The notes beneath the pieces were generated by a model that saw only the letters and a list, made by a program, of their open reading frames with translations, did no database searches and was not told where the DNA came from. 64,000 nucleotides of DNA from Streptomyces lomondensis (GTDB lineage Bacteria; Actinomycetota; Actinomycetes; Streptomycetales; Streptomycetaceae), in the NCBI RefSeq assembly GCF_014651035.1, contig NZ_BMWC01000004.1, positions 496,001 through 560,000 of the forward strand. The letters are read 5' to 3'. Position numbers and translations under genes: made by a program. Positions 33,523 to 41,835 of this stretch are shown piece by piece. Within the stretch, counting starts at the first letter, position 1; each line of letters starts with the position of its first letter.

Positions 33523-34761
33523 ATGGCAGCGGACATCAACTTCACGGCCTTCTTCGACGCCACCCCGAGCCCGTACCTGGTGCTGGACACGGACCTGGTG
33601 ATCCGCTACGCGAACCAGGCGTACCTGGCGGCCACCAAACGCACCAGGGACGAGCTGATCGGGAAGTACTTCTTCGACGCCCTGCCGGAGAACCCCGGCA
33701 CCGCCGGCGACGCGGAACGCAACATCAAGGCGTCACTGCGCCGAGTGCTGGACACCGGGACTCCGGACACCCTGGTCCTGCAGCGGTACGACATCTCCGC
33801 CCCCGACCGGCGCAGCGGCTTCGAGGAGCGCTGGTGGTCCAACATCCACACCCCCGTCCCAGGCCCGGACGGCCAGGTGGCATGGATCGTCCAGAGGTCC
33901 GAGGACGTCACGCCCTTCATCCGCTCACGCCGGGCCCGCCGGCTCACCGAGGAGTTCACCGAACGGGAGAAGGGCATGGCAGCCGAGCTCTACGTGCGGG
34001 CCCGCGAGCTGCACCGGCTGAACCAGGAACTGCGCCAGGCGCACGCCCGCGAACGCCAGGTCGCCGTCGCCCTGCAGGAAGCCATGCTCCAGGACCGCGA
34101 CCTGACCCAGCACAACGACAACATCGCCGTGCGCTACCTGCCCGCGACCAGATCACTCAACGTGTGCGGCGACTGGTACGACGTCGTCGACCTGCCCCCC
34201 GACCGCTACGCCGCGGCCGTGGGGGACGTCGTCGGCCACGGCCTCCAGGCCGCGGCCGTGATGGGCATGCTCCGCAGCGCCCTGAGCGCGGCCATCCGCG
34301 CCATCCCCAGCCCTGCCCAGGCCCTGGAAGTCCTCGGCCTGTACGCCCGCTCCGTCGAGGGCGCGACGGCGGCGACCGCGGTCAAGGTACTCATCGACAC
34401 CCGCAGCAGACTGATCATCTACAGCAACGCCGGGCACCTGCCCCCGGTCCTGGTCCACTCCGACGGGACCTGCGAGCTGCTGGACCAGGCCACCGACCCA
34501 CCGCTGGGCGCCCGCCCCTACCACGTCCCCCGCCCCCAGGCCGTCCTGCCCTACACACCGGGCGACAGCCTCGTCCTCTACACCGACGGCCTCATCGAAC
34601 GCCGTGACGAGGACATCGACACCAGCCTGGACCGCCTGATCTCAGCGCTGTCCCAGAACAGCGCCCTCGCCCCCGGCCGGCTGGCGGACGCCCTGCTGAC
34701 CCACCTCAGCGTCACCAGCGGAGCGCCCGACGACATCGCCCTCGTTGTCATCCGGCTGTGA
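33523..34761 (+). CDS. PAS domain-containing SpoIIE-type PP2C phosphatase
   Basis: 412 aa. Residues ~8-130 form a PAS sensor (FFDATPSPYLVLDTDLVIRY; WIVQRSEDVTPFIR). A coiled coil follows (RARELHRLNQELRQAHARER, ~150-185), then the phosphatase domain with CGDWYDVVDLPPDRYAAAVG, GDVVGHGLQAAAVMGMLRSA and PDDIALVVIRL, carrying the metal-binding aspartates. Such proteins dephosphorylate anti-anti-sigma factors in partner-switching systems. No kinase or STAS gene is adjacent. The last 120 bp overlap, on the opposite strand, the 3' end of the acyltransferase gene. Confidence 0.92.
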   Translation: MAADINFTAFFDATPSPYLVLDTDLVIRYANQAYLAATKRTRDELIGKYFFDALPENPGTAGDAERNIKASLRRVLDTGTPDTLVLQRYDISAPDRRSGFEERWWSNIHTPVPGPDGQVAWIVQRSEDVTPFIRSRRARRLTEEFTEREKGMAAELYVRARELHRLNQELRQAHARERQVAVALQEAMLQDRDLTQHNDNIAVRYLPATRSLNVCGDWYDVVDLPPDRYAAAVGDVVGHGLQAAAVMGMLRSALSAAIRAIPSPAQALEVLGLYARSVEGATAATAVKVLIDTRSRLIIYSNAGHLPPVLVHSDGTCELLDQATDPPLGARPYHVPRPQAVLPYTPGDSLVLYTDGLIERRDEDIDTSLDRLISALSQNSALAPGRLADALLTHLSVTSGAPDDIALVVIRL

Positions 34762-35853
34762 CGCCGCGAGACGCCTTCCGCCCGCGTCCCGGCGGAACGC
34801 CCACGCCATCTCGGGCTCCATCACCCGGCGGAACACCCGCCGCACCGGCGGGGTGCACAGCGCGGTCACGAGCACCGCGGCGACGACCGTCACGACGAGC
34901 ACGCCCACGGGCCGGTGCACCCACGCCGGCTCGTACCAGCCCCAGAACTTGGACCCCTGGGCGACGAAACCGTGCAGCAGATAGCCGTACAGCGTGCCCG
35001 CGCCCAGCATGGTGAACCACGCCCGGCGCCCGGGCACCCAGGCCAGGAAGCAGGCCACCAGGACCAGCGAGCAGCCGAAGGTCACCAGCGTCATGACCGG
35101 CCCGTACCAGGAGGGCGCGGCGAGTTCCTCGGCGCTGTCCCGGTGGTAGAACCAGGCGCCGGTCATCCGCGGGACCGCCCAGTAGGCCACGGCGAGCGCG
35201 CCGGCGAAGACCGGCACGGCGAGGATCCGCACCGCGCGGCGGCGCACCTGGTGGAAGTGCTCCGGCTTCAGCAGCAGGCCGAGCACGAAGTACGGCAGGA
35301 ACTGGAGCGTGCGCTGGAGGTCGAGGTCGTTGCCGACGGACGGCGAGAGCGTCGCCAGCATCGCGACGAGGAGGGCGAGCGGAAGCGGCCACCGCACATG
35401 CCGCCACATCGGCGTGGTCAGGCGCCAGACGAACAGCGCCGCCAGGAACCACGTCAGGTAGAGGGGGTCCAGCAGGCTGACCGGCCGGTCCGGCTCCTGG
35501 TCCGTCCACCGGGTGAACAGCGTGTACGCCGTCTCGAACACGACGTACGGCACGGCGAGCCCGGTGACCAGGCGCCTGATCCGCCCCGGGGCGGCGTCGA
35601 AGGAGCGCGAGAAGTAGCCGGAGATGACGATGAACGCCGGCATGTGGAAGGCGTACACGACCATGTAGAGGGCGCTGACCGCGCGGCTGCCGTCCCGCAG
35701 CGGCTCCCAGGCGTGCCCGACGGCCACCAGGACGATGGCCAGGTACTTGGCGTTGTCGAAGAAGGCGTCGCGCTGCCCCGCCGGTCTCGCCGTGGGCTGC
35801 TCTGTCCGTTCGCGTCTTGCCGGAGATACGGCTGTGGGGTGCCGGTGCGACAT
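34642..35853 (-). CDS. acyltransferase family 3 membrane protein
   Basis: 403 aa. FFDNAKYLAIVLVAVGHAWE is the conserved first helix of the acyltransferase-3 family with its catalytic-type histidine, and FHMPAFIVISGYFSRSF the second motif; about ten membrane helices follow to residue ~360. It would transfer acyl groups to exported polysaccharide or lipid. The natural end seems to be near EPEMAWAFRRDAGGRRLAAS; the remaining ~40 residues (NEGDVVGRSAGDAEVGQQGV...) are simply the antisense of the SpoIIE gene, suggesting loss of the original stop. The ribosome site is weak. Confidence 0.85.
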   Translation of the reverse strand: MSHRHPTAVSPARRERTEQPTARPAGQRDAFFDNAKYLAIVLVAVGHAWEPLRDGSRAVSALYMVVYAFHMPAFIVISGYFSRSFDAAPGRIRRLVTGLAVPYVVFETAYTLFTRWTDQEPDRPVSLLDPLYLTWFLAALFVWRLTTPMWRHVRWPLPLALLVAMLATLSPSVGNDLDLQRTLQFLPYFVLGLLLKPEHFHQVRRRAVRILAVPVFAGALAVAYWAVPRMTGAWFYHRDSAEELAAPSWYGPVMTLVTFGCSLVLVACFLAWVPGRRAWFTMLGAGTLYGYLLHGFVAQGSKFWGWYEPAWVHRPVGVLVVTVVAAVLVTALCTPPVRRVFRRVMEPEMAWAFRRDAGGRRLAASQPDDNEGDVVGRSAGDAEVGQQGVRQPAGGEGAVLGQR

Positions 35854-35986
35854 CCCCGCCGCCTGACCACTGCGGGGCGGGGTAAACCGCTTGCCGGTGT
35901 GGGTGTAGCACGGATCACACCAGCGGTGACGGTGCCGCCGGGCCGGGAGGGCGAAGGGCTCGGCGGCACCGTCACACGGGGAGCGG

Positions 35987-37621
35987 TCAGCTCACGGAGC
36001 AGTCGGCGCCGTTCAGGGTGAAGGCCGTCGGGCTCGGGTTCGCGGTCCCCCGGGCGGCCGTGAAGCCGAGGGTGACCGAGCCCGCCGCGGGGATCGTCGC
36101 GGTGTACGAGGCGGCCGTGACGCTGACCTCGGAGCCGCTCTGCGTCGCCGTGCCGCCCCAGAGGTTGGTGATGCGCTGGCTGTCGGGGAAGGTCCAGCGC
36201 AGCGTCCAGCCGTTGATCGCCGACGTGCCGGTGTTGCGGAGGGTGATCTCGCCCTGGAAACCGCCGGGCCAGCTGCTCGTCACCCGGTAGCCGACGCCGC
36301 AGGACGAGGGGGAGCCGCCCGGCGAGGTCGTGACCGTCACCGTGCCCGAGCGGGGCGAGCGGTTCCCGGCGGCGTCGCGGGCGTAGACGGCGAAGGTGTG
36401 GGAGGTGGCGGCGGACAGTCCCGTGAGCGTGGCGGTGGTCCTCGTGGTGCTGGTGACGGCCGTCTCGCTGCCGCCGCTGATCCGCACGATGTCGTAGCCG
36501 GTGACGCCGGTCGCGTCGGTGGCGGCGGCCCAGGTCAGGGTGACGGACGAGGAGGTCACGCCGGAGGCGGTCGGGGCGCCGGGGGCCGTCGGGGGAGTGG
36601 TGTCGCCTCCGCCGGAGGAGTAGATCGCGGCCTCCTTGGCGGTGGCGGCGATGCCGTTCGCGCCGTTGAAGAGCCGCTGTCCCCAGGACGTGAGCTGGTT
36701 CGGGTCGAAGTTCGTGACCATGTCCAGGTACTCGACGCCGCCGCCGTTGCCGCTCCATGACCAGCCGAGGTAGCCGAGGCGGAGCTGCTGGGTGACGGCC
36801 AGGATGGTGTCCTCGTCGGGGTTGCCGTCCGAGTGGTCGTGCCCGAACTCGCCGACGACGATGGGCAGTTCGGCGGTGACGAAGCGGTTCAGGTAGTCGG
36901 TGATCTCGGCGGCCGTGTCGAAGACGCCGTACATGTGGATCGAGAAGACGGTGTTGGCGTCCGGGTCGGCGGCGAAGACCGAGGCGGCGTTGTCGCGCAT
37001 CGTGAACGCCCAGTCCTGGCCCCAGTTGGGCGCGTCGACCATGATCGTGTGGTCGAAGCCGGCGTTCCGCAGCTTCTGGATCGCCGCCTTGGTGTCGGCC
37101 GTCCAGGCCGTGTAGCCGGTGTTGCCGTGCGGCTCGTTGCCGATGTTGACGATGACGTAGTCCTCCTGGCCGGTCAGCGCGCTCTGCACGCTGATCCAGT
37201 AGTCGGCGGCGCGGGAGAGCGTGACGGCTCCGCTCTGCTCGCCGTAACCCGTGGTGTCGTGCACCTCCAGGACGCAGATCAGCCGGTTCTGCTTGCACTG
37301 CGCGACCACGTTCGCCACGTCGGCGGTGTCGTTGCGGGTCCAGCGGTCACCGCTGGACAGGACCACGCGGACGGTGTTGGCGCCCTTGGCCTTGATGTGG
37401 GCGAGCGAGCTGATCCGGTCCGCGTACCAGGTGTGCGCGTGGTTGACGCCGCGCATCACGAAGTCGTTCCCGGAGGCCTCCACCAGCCGGCCGTTCTCGA
37501 CGCGGAAGCCGGTGGGGGCCGCGTGCGCCGGAGTGCCGAGCGAGAGGAAGGAGAGGAGGAGACCGAGCAGGGCGGCGGCGACGGTGGCCAGGCGGGGGAC
37601 GGAGGGCGGGTGGGGTCTCAT
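35987..37621 (-). CDS. secreted beta-mannanase, GH5_8-like, with Fn3 and CBM2
   Basis: 544 aa. The signal peptide ends near AHA (residue ~33). The catalytic domain (~35-330) begins GFRVENGRLVEASGNDFVMR and GVNHAHTWYAD, closely like Streptomyces mannanases of GH5 subfamily 8; the acid/base is in NIGNEPHG and the nucleophile in VVGEFGHD. A Fn3 domain follows a DTTPPTAPGAP linker (~345-430), and a CBM2 carbohydrate-binding module (CGVGYRVTSSWPGGFQGEIT to the final Cys) ends the protein. It would cut mannan backbones outside the cell. It lies downstream of the esterase gene on the same strand, probably within the CebR-controlled unit. Confidence 0.9.
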   Translation of the reverse strand: MRPHPPSVPRLATVAAALLGLLLSFLSLGTPAHAAPTGFRVENGRLVEASGNDFVMRGVNHAHTWYADRISSLAHIKAKGANTVRVVLSSGDRWTRNDTADVANVVAQCKQNRLICVLEVHDTTGYGEQSGAVTLSRAADYWISVQSALTGQEDYVIVNIGNEPHGNTGYTAWTADTKAAIQKLRNAGFDHTIMVDAPNWGQDWAFTMRDNAASVFAADPDANTVFSIHMYGVFDTAAEITDYLNRFVTAELPIVVGEFGHDHSDGNPDEDTILAVTQQLRLGYLGWSWSGNGGGVEYLDMVTNFDPNQLTSWGQRLFNGANGIAATAKEAAIYSSGGGDTTPPTAPGAPTASGVTSSSVTLTWAAATDATGVTGYDIVRISGGSETAVTSTTRTTATLTGLSAATSHTFAVYARDAAGNRSPRSGTVTVTTSPGGSPSSCGVGYRVTSSWPGGFQGEITLRNTGTSAINGWTLRWTFPDSQRITNLWGGTATQSGSEVSVTAASYTATIPAAGSVTLGFTAARGTANPSPTAFTLNGADCSVS

Positions 37622-37639
37622 GGCGGCTCCAGAAGTGGG

Positions 37640-37730
37640 GGTGGGCGGGGGCCTGTTCTGGGCGGGGCGGCTTGGGTTGGGTTGGCCTGTTCTGTGCGGG
37701 CTTGGGCCGGACTGGGCCTGTTGCCGGAAG
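37640..37730. repeat. G-rich degenerate direct repeats between esterase and mannanase genes
   Basis: The 149-bp gap contains repeats of GCCTGTTCTGNGCGGG (about 37651, 37686, and a partial copy near 37717) and several short G runs on the plus strand. There is no gene. It could impede or attenuate transcription between the two genes, or be a slippage scar. Confidence 0.45.
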
Positions 37731-37770
37731 GGGGCGTTGAAGCTGGGGGGGACCGGGCCTTGGCCGGGTG

Positions 37771-38895
37771 TCAGGCGGCCGGGGTCTTCGCCGTGCACGT
37801 GACGGTCGCCGCCGGGGCGCCGGCCGTTGCCGGGGCGGTGGCGACGAAGCCGAACGTGGCGCTCGCGCCGGGGGCCAGCGCGCCGTTCCACGCCGCGTTC
37901 GTGACGGTGGCCGTGCCGTCGGCGGCCGTCGTGAGGGTGCCGTTCCAGGCCTGGGTGAGGCGCGCGCCGCCCGCCGGTACGACGGTGGCGGACCAGCCCG
38001 GGACGGCGGCGGCGGAGGTGTTCGTCACCGTCACCTCGCCCTGGTAGCCGCCCTGCCAGGAGGAGACGGCCCGGAAGCGCGCGGTGCAGGCGGCGGGGTC
38101 CTCGCCCGGGTCACCGGGACCGCCCGGGTCCTGGGGGACGCCCGCGTCGAGGACCGCCGCCAGGGCCGGGAACCAACGGGCGGCGATCTTCGCGTCGCCG
38201 GAGGCGTTGGGGTGCACGCCGTCGTAGGTGTCGGTGGCCGTGCTGAAGCCCGTCCACTGGTCGACCACGGTGACGGGGGAGCGGTCGGTGCCGGTCCCCC
38301 TCGCCCAGTCGGGGATCCGCGCGTTGAAGTCGACGACGCGCTGCGCGCAGGCCGCGCAACTGCTCGGATTCATCGGGATGAGCTGCGCGACGAGGATCCG
38401 CATGTCCGGGTTGGAGGCCCTCATCTGCGTCACGAGCTTGGTGTAGGCGGCGAGGATGCGGTCGGGGGCGATGCTGCTCCAGACGTCGTTCGTGCCGAAG
38501 TGCATGACAACGATGTCCGGGCGGGTGGCCGCGAGCCTGCCGGGCAGCAGGTTCTGGTCGGCGACGTTGGTCACGAGTTCGCCGCCGTGGCCCTCGTTGT
38601 CGCCGTCGTGTGCCTGGCCGCAGCCCTGCGGGGGGAGGGTGCCGACGAAGTCGATGTCCGGGTAACCGCTGTTGACCAGTCGGTTCCAGAGCACCGCCCG
38701 CCAGCAGCCCGGCGAGCCGGTGATCGAGTCGCCGAGCGGCATGATGCGGACGGGGTCCGCCGCGGGGGCGGCCGTCGCGGTCGCGGCTGTCGCGCGGGGG
38801 GCGAGCGTCATGCCGAGGGGGAGGAGCAGGGCGGCCAGGAGGCCGAGAACCGGGATGAGCCGTAAGTGCGAGGACGCGCGGCGGGTGCTGTGCAT
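37771..38895 (-). CDS. secreted SGNH/CE3-like carbohydrate esterase with CBM2
   Basis: 374 aa. A signal peptide runs to about residue 37 (ATA). The SGNH hydrolase domain has block I MPLGDSITGSPGCW (nucleophile serine), block III FGTNDVW and block V YDGVHPNASG with the catalytic Asp-His. Acetylxylan/acetylmannan esterases of family CE3 have this layout. A Pro/Gly/Asp linker leads to a CBM2 module (ACTARFRAVSSWQGGYQGEV to TVTCTAK). It would deacetylate plant polysaccharides, easing attack by the mannanase encoded next. The ribosome site is GGAAGGGA and a CebR box lies 23 bp upstream of the start. Confidence 0.88.
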   Translation of the reverse strand: MHSTRRASSHLRLIPVLGLLAALLLPLGMTLAPRATAATATAAPAADPVRIMPLGDSITGSPGCWRAVLWNRLVNSGYPDIDFVGTLPPQGCGQAHDGDNEGHGGELVTNVADQNLLPGRLAATRPDIVVMHFGTNDVWSSIAPDRILAAYTKLVTQMRASNPDMRILVAQLIPMNPSSCAACAQRVVDFNARIPDWARGTGTDRSPVTVVDQWTGFSTATDTYDGVHPNASGDAKIAARWFPALAAVLDAGVPQDPGGPGDPGEDPAACTARFRAVSSWQGGYQGEVTVTNTSAAAVPGWSATVVPAGGARLTQAWNGTLTTAADGTATVTNAAWNGALAPGASATFGFVATAPATAGAPAATVTCTAKTPAA

Positions 38896-38918
38896 GGTGG
38901 TCCCTTCCCTGGATGAGG

Positions 38919-38932
38919 TGGGAGCGCTCCCA
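38919..38932. promoter_or_regulatory. CebR-type operator
   Basis: TGGGAGCGCTCCCA is a perfect 14-bp palindrome identical to the established CebR binding site of Streptomyces, the cellobiose/cellotriose-responsive repressor of cellulolytic genes. It stands immediately upstream of the esterase-mannanase pair. CebR itself is not encoded in the window. Confidence 0.9.
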
Positions 38933-39068
38933 TGACATCAAGCCACTATTGTCATTCACGCGTCAAGAGGGGTGGGTGGAACAGGTGACGGGTCTTCAGG
39001 TCGGCTGCGCGCGGCACGAGGGCGGGGGCGCGGGGTGAGGCCGTCGGATGGCGAGCGAGGCGCGGCGG

Positions 39069-39488
39069 ATGAATGAGCGCGCTGTGATGCTCAACGAACT
39101 CGCCCAGGGCTTGCGGCCTCTGTCCCAGGGGCTCGCATGGTTCGAAGACATGGCCGAGGAGGAGCAGTTCGTCGTGCTGCGGGAGCTCTTCCAGTTCTGC
39201 GTCCAGGCGCGTGCCGTCGGTGAGGACGCCTTGGAGGGCATCCGGCGGTCCGGGCTCCGGCCGACCCACACGCCGGCGGTTCTGCTCGCGCGAGGGCGCA
39301 TCGAGGAACAGTTGGGGAAGGTCGCCCGGCTGCGGCCGAGGCATGAGCGGATCAAGGCGTTCCGTCTGCTGGTGCAGGTCCTGGGGCTTGCGGACGCGCG
39401 GCGGCGGGAGCGGTTCTGCGTCGACGGGTGCGGTCATGCGTGGCATCGGTTGGCAGGGGAGCGAGAGGCCGGGTTGCCGGTTGGCTGA
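39069..39488 (+). CDS. DUF5958 family protein
   Basis: 139 aa from the ATG at 39069 (an in-frame ATG at 39048 would add seven residues). It begins MNERAVMLNELAQGLRPLSQ and contains QARAVGEDALEGIRRSGLRP, THTPAVLLARGRI and a C-terminal RFCVDGCGHAWHRLAG, all conserved in this Streptomyces family. The helical cytoplasmic protein has a Cys-x3-Cys-x-His-x3-His motif that could bind metal, though this is not established. Family function is unknown. It stands alone between the esterase gene and the iron locus. Confidence 0.85.
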   Translation: MNERAVMLNELAQGLRPLSQGLAWFEDMAEEEQFVVLRELFQFCVQARAVGEDALEGIRRSGLRPTHTPAVLLARGRIEEQLGKVARLRPRHERIKAFRLLVQVLGLADARRRERFCVDGCGHAWHRLAGEREAGLPVG

Positions 39489-39642
39489 TGCCGTTCGAGT
39501 GGTGACGTGATCGGAGCCCTGCCCTTTTCCCGGACGTCTCCCGTCTCGTCCCGGACGCCTCCCGTCTCGCGGACTTTTGCCGGGCCATGAGGCATTCATG
39601 ACCGGATGCCCAGGGAGTCGAGGTCATGATGGTCGGCGTCAG

Positions 39643-39661
39643 TAAGGCATGCCTTGGCTAA
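39643..39661. promoter_or_regulatory. possible DmdR/IdeR iron box
   Basis: TAAGGCATGCCTTGGCTAA matches the actinobacterial iron box (TTAGGTTAGGCTAACCTAA) at 11 of 19 positions by hand alignment and includes the palindrome AAGGCATGCCTT. It lies 46 bp upstream of the iron permease start, where an iron-dependent repressor would be expected. Confidence 0.5.
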
Positions 39662-39706
39662 CTCATGTGAGGGTGGGTCGGGCTCGGGCCGGAAGGGTCG
39701 CGGCAC

Positions 39707-41788
39707 ATGTGGGACGACGCGTTTCCAAGTTTCCTGATCGGGCTCAGGGAAGGGCTGGAAGCCGGGCTCATCGTCTCCGTGCTGGTCGCCACGCTGGTGC
39801 GGGCCGGCGCCAAGTCCCGTCTGCCGCAGGTGTGTACCGGGGTGCTGGCCGCGGTCGCGCTCTCGCTGAGCTTCGGCGCGGTGCTCACCTTCACCGCCGC
39901 CTCCCTCTCCACCACCGCCCAGGAAGCCTTCGGCGGAACGCTGAGCCTCGTGGCCGTCGCCTTCGTCACCGCGATGGTGTTCTGGATGCGCCGCTCGGCC
40001 CGCAGCCTGGCGGGCGAGATCAAGGAGAAGGTCACCGAGGCACTGGCCATGGGCGCCGGTGTGCTGGTCGTCACCTCATTCCTGGCGGTGGGGCGCGAGG
40101 GCCTGGAGACCGCCCTGTTCCTGTGGACCACCGCCCGCGCGGCCGACGAGTCGGCAGGGCCGATGGCCGGCGCGGGCATCGGGCTCGTCCTGGCGGCCGG
40201 CCTGTGCTGGGGGCTGTACCGGCGGGCGCTGCGCATCAACCTCACCCGCTTCTTCACCGTCACCGGCGTGGTGCTCGTCGTCATCGCCGCCGGCGTGCTC
40301 GGCTACGGGCTGCGCGACCTCCAGGAGGGCGGGGTCCTGCCCGGCGGGACGGCCTACGCCTTCGACCTGAGCGGCAGTGTGGACGCCGGGTCCTGGTACG
40401 GCACGCTGCTCCAGGGCGTGCTCAACCTGACACCGACGATGACCTGGCTCCAGGTGATCGGGTATGCCGGGTATCTCGCCGTGGTGATGCCGCTGTTCGT
40501 GCGCGGAGTGCGTGGAGTTCGTGGAGTGCGCGGTGGACCGGGGGGTCGGGAGCAGGTGACGGCCGGTGCCACACCCACCCGGTCCGCGATCGCGGCGCCC
40601 GCCCAGCCCACCAGCCCCGCGCCCAGCCGCACCCGCCCCGCCTGGCTCACCCCCGTCGCAGTCGTCGCCGTCCCCGCCCTCCTGGCCGGACTCGTCGTCG
40701 CCCTGGCGCGGCCCAAATCCGCCGCCGGTGAGACCGTCGCCGTCTCCGCGACGGACTGCGGCCGGGGGTTCACCGCGCCCGATCCGGGCCGGCAGGACTT
40801 CCGGATGCACAACACGGGGGACCAGACGTCCGAGGTGTATCTCATCGACCCCTCCACCAACGCGGTGTACGGGGAGATCGAGGGCCTGGCCCCCGGTACC
40901 ACCCGGGACCTCGTCGTCACCGTGGCCGGCGGTACGTACGCCTGGCGCTGCGTGCCCGCCGACGGCAGGGCCGTCACCTCCGAGGCGGTCCGGGTCGGCG
41001 GCGCCGGTGGCGGGAAGGCCGTCGTGCCCGTGTCCGAGCGGGATCTCGCCGCGCCGCTGAAGGCCTACCGGGCGTACGTCGACCGGGGACTGGCCGCCCT
41101 CGTCACCCAGACCCGCCGGCTCAGTGACGACATCCGCGCCGGGTGCCTCGGCACCGCACGCTCCGACTGGCTCACCGCCCACCGCACCTACGCCTCCCTC
41201 GGCGCCGCCTACGGCACCTTCGAGGACTTCGACCAGAAGATCAACGGCCGGCCCGACGGCCTGCCGGGCGGGGTGCGTGACAAGGACTTCACCGGCTTCC
41301 ACCGGGTCGAGTACGGGCTGTGGCACGGCCAGTCGGCGGCCGAGCTCACCGGCCCGGCACAGCAACTGGCCCGCGACGCCGACGGGCTGCGGAAGGCGTT
41401 CCCGCACCAGGACTTCGACCCGTCGGACCTGCCGCTGCGTGCCCACGAGATCCTGGAGAACACCCTCCAGTTCGAGCTGACCGGCGACACCGACCAGGGC
41501 AGCGGCACCGGACTGGCCACCGCCGACGCCAACCTCGCCGGCACACGCGAACTGCTCACCGTGCTCAGGCCGTTGCTCACCACCCGCGCCCCGCGCCTGC
41601 TCCCCACCGTCGACACGGACATCGCGCGCCTTCAGGCCCTGCTCGACTCCGAGCACCGCGGGGGCCGCTGGACCCCCGTCGCCCGGCTCGACCGGACCGC
41701 GAAGGCCCGGCTCGACGGGGCCACCGGTCAGCTCCTCGAAGACCTCTCCCCGGTGCCGGACCTGCTGGAGATCAGGAAGTCCGCGTGA
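39707..41788 (+). CDS. efeU: EfeU-EfeO fusion: FTR1 iron permease joined to cupredoxin/M75 domain
   Basis: 693 aa. Residues 1-275 are an FTR1/EfeU permease with seven helices and both iron-transport motifs, R14-E18 (REGLE) and R130-E134 (REGLE). A low-complexity VRGVRGVRGVRGG linker, an extra membrane span (PVAVVAVPALLAGLVVALA, ~310) and a cupredoxin-like domain follow (~340-435). The C-terminal domain (~440-693) is the EfeO/M75 imelysin fold with the metal site H532-x2-E535 (FHRVEYGLW). EfeU and EfeO are normally separate subunits; here they form one chain. It should take up ferrous/ferric iron with the peroxidase EfeB, whose gene follows directly. Confidence 0.88.
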   Translation: MWDDAFPSFLIGLREGLEAGLIVSVLVATLVRAGAKSRLPQVCTGVLAAVALSLSFGAVLTFTAASLSTTAQEAFGGTLSLVAVAFVTAMVFWMRRSARSLAGEIKEKVTEALAMGAGVLVVTSFLAVGREGLETALFLWTTARAADESAGPMAGAGIGLVLAAGLCWGLYRRALRINLTRFFTVTGVVLVVIAAGVLGYGLRDLQEGGVLPGGTAYAFDLSGSVDAGSWYGTLLQGVLNLTPTMTWLQVIGYAGYLAVVMPLFVRGVRGVRGVRGGPGGREQVTAGATPTRSAIAAPAQPTSPAPSRTRPAWLTPVAVVAVPALLAGLVVALARPKSAAGETVAVSATDCGRGFTAPDPGRQDFRMHNTGDQTSEVYLIDPSTNAVYGEIEGLAPGTTRDLVVTVAGGTYAWRCVPADGRAVTSEAVRVGGAGGGKAVVPVSERDLAAPLKAYRAYVDRGLAALVTQTRRLSDDIRAGCLGTARSDWLTAHRTYASLGAAYGTFEDFDQKINGRPDGLPGGVRDKDFTGFHRVEYGLWHGQSAAELTGPAQQLARDADGLRKAFPHQDFDPSDLPLRAHEILENTLQFELTGDTDQGSGTGLATADANLAGTRELLTVLRPLLTTRAPRLLPTVDTDIARLQALLDSEHRGGRWTPVARLDRTAKARLDGATGQLLEDLSPVPDLLEIRKSA

Positions 41789-41835
41789 GCACCGGCCGCC
41801 ACCAGCACACCGAACACCCCGAAGGGAACGTCCCC

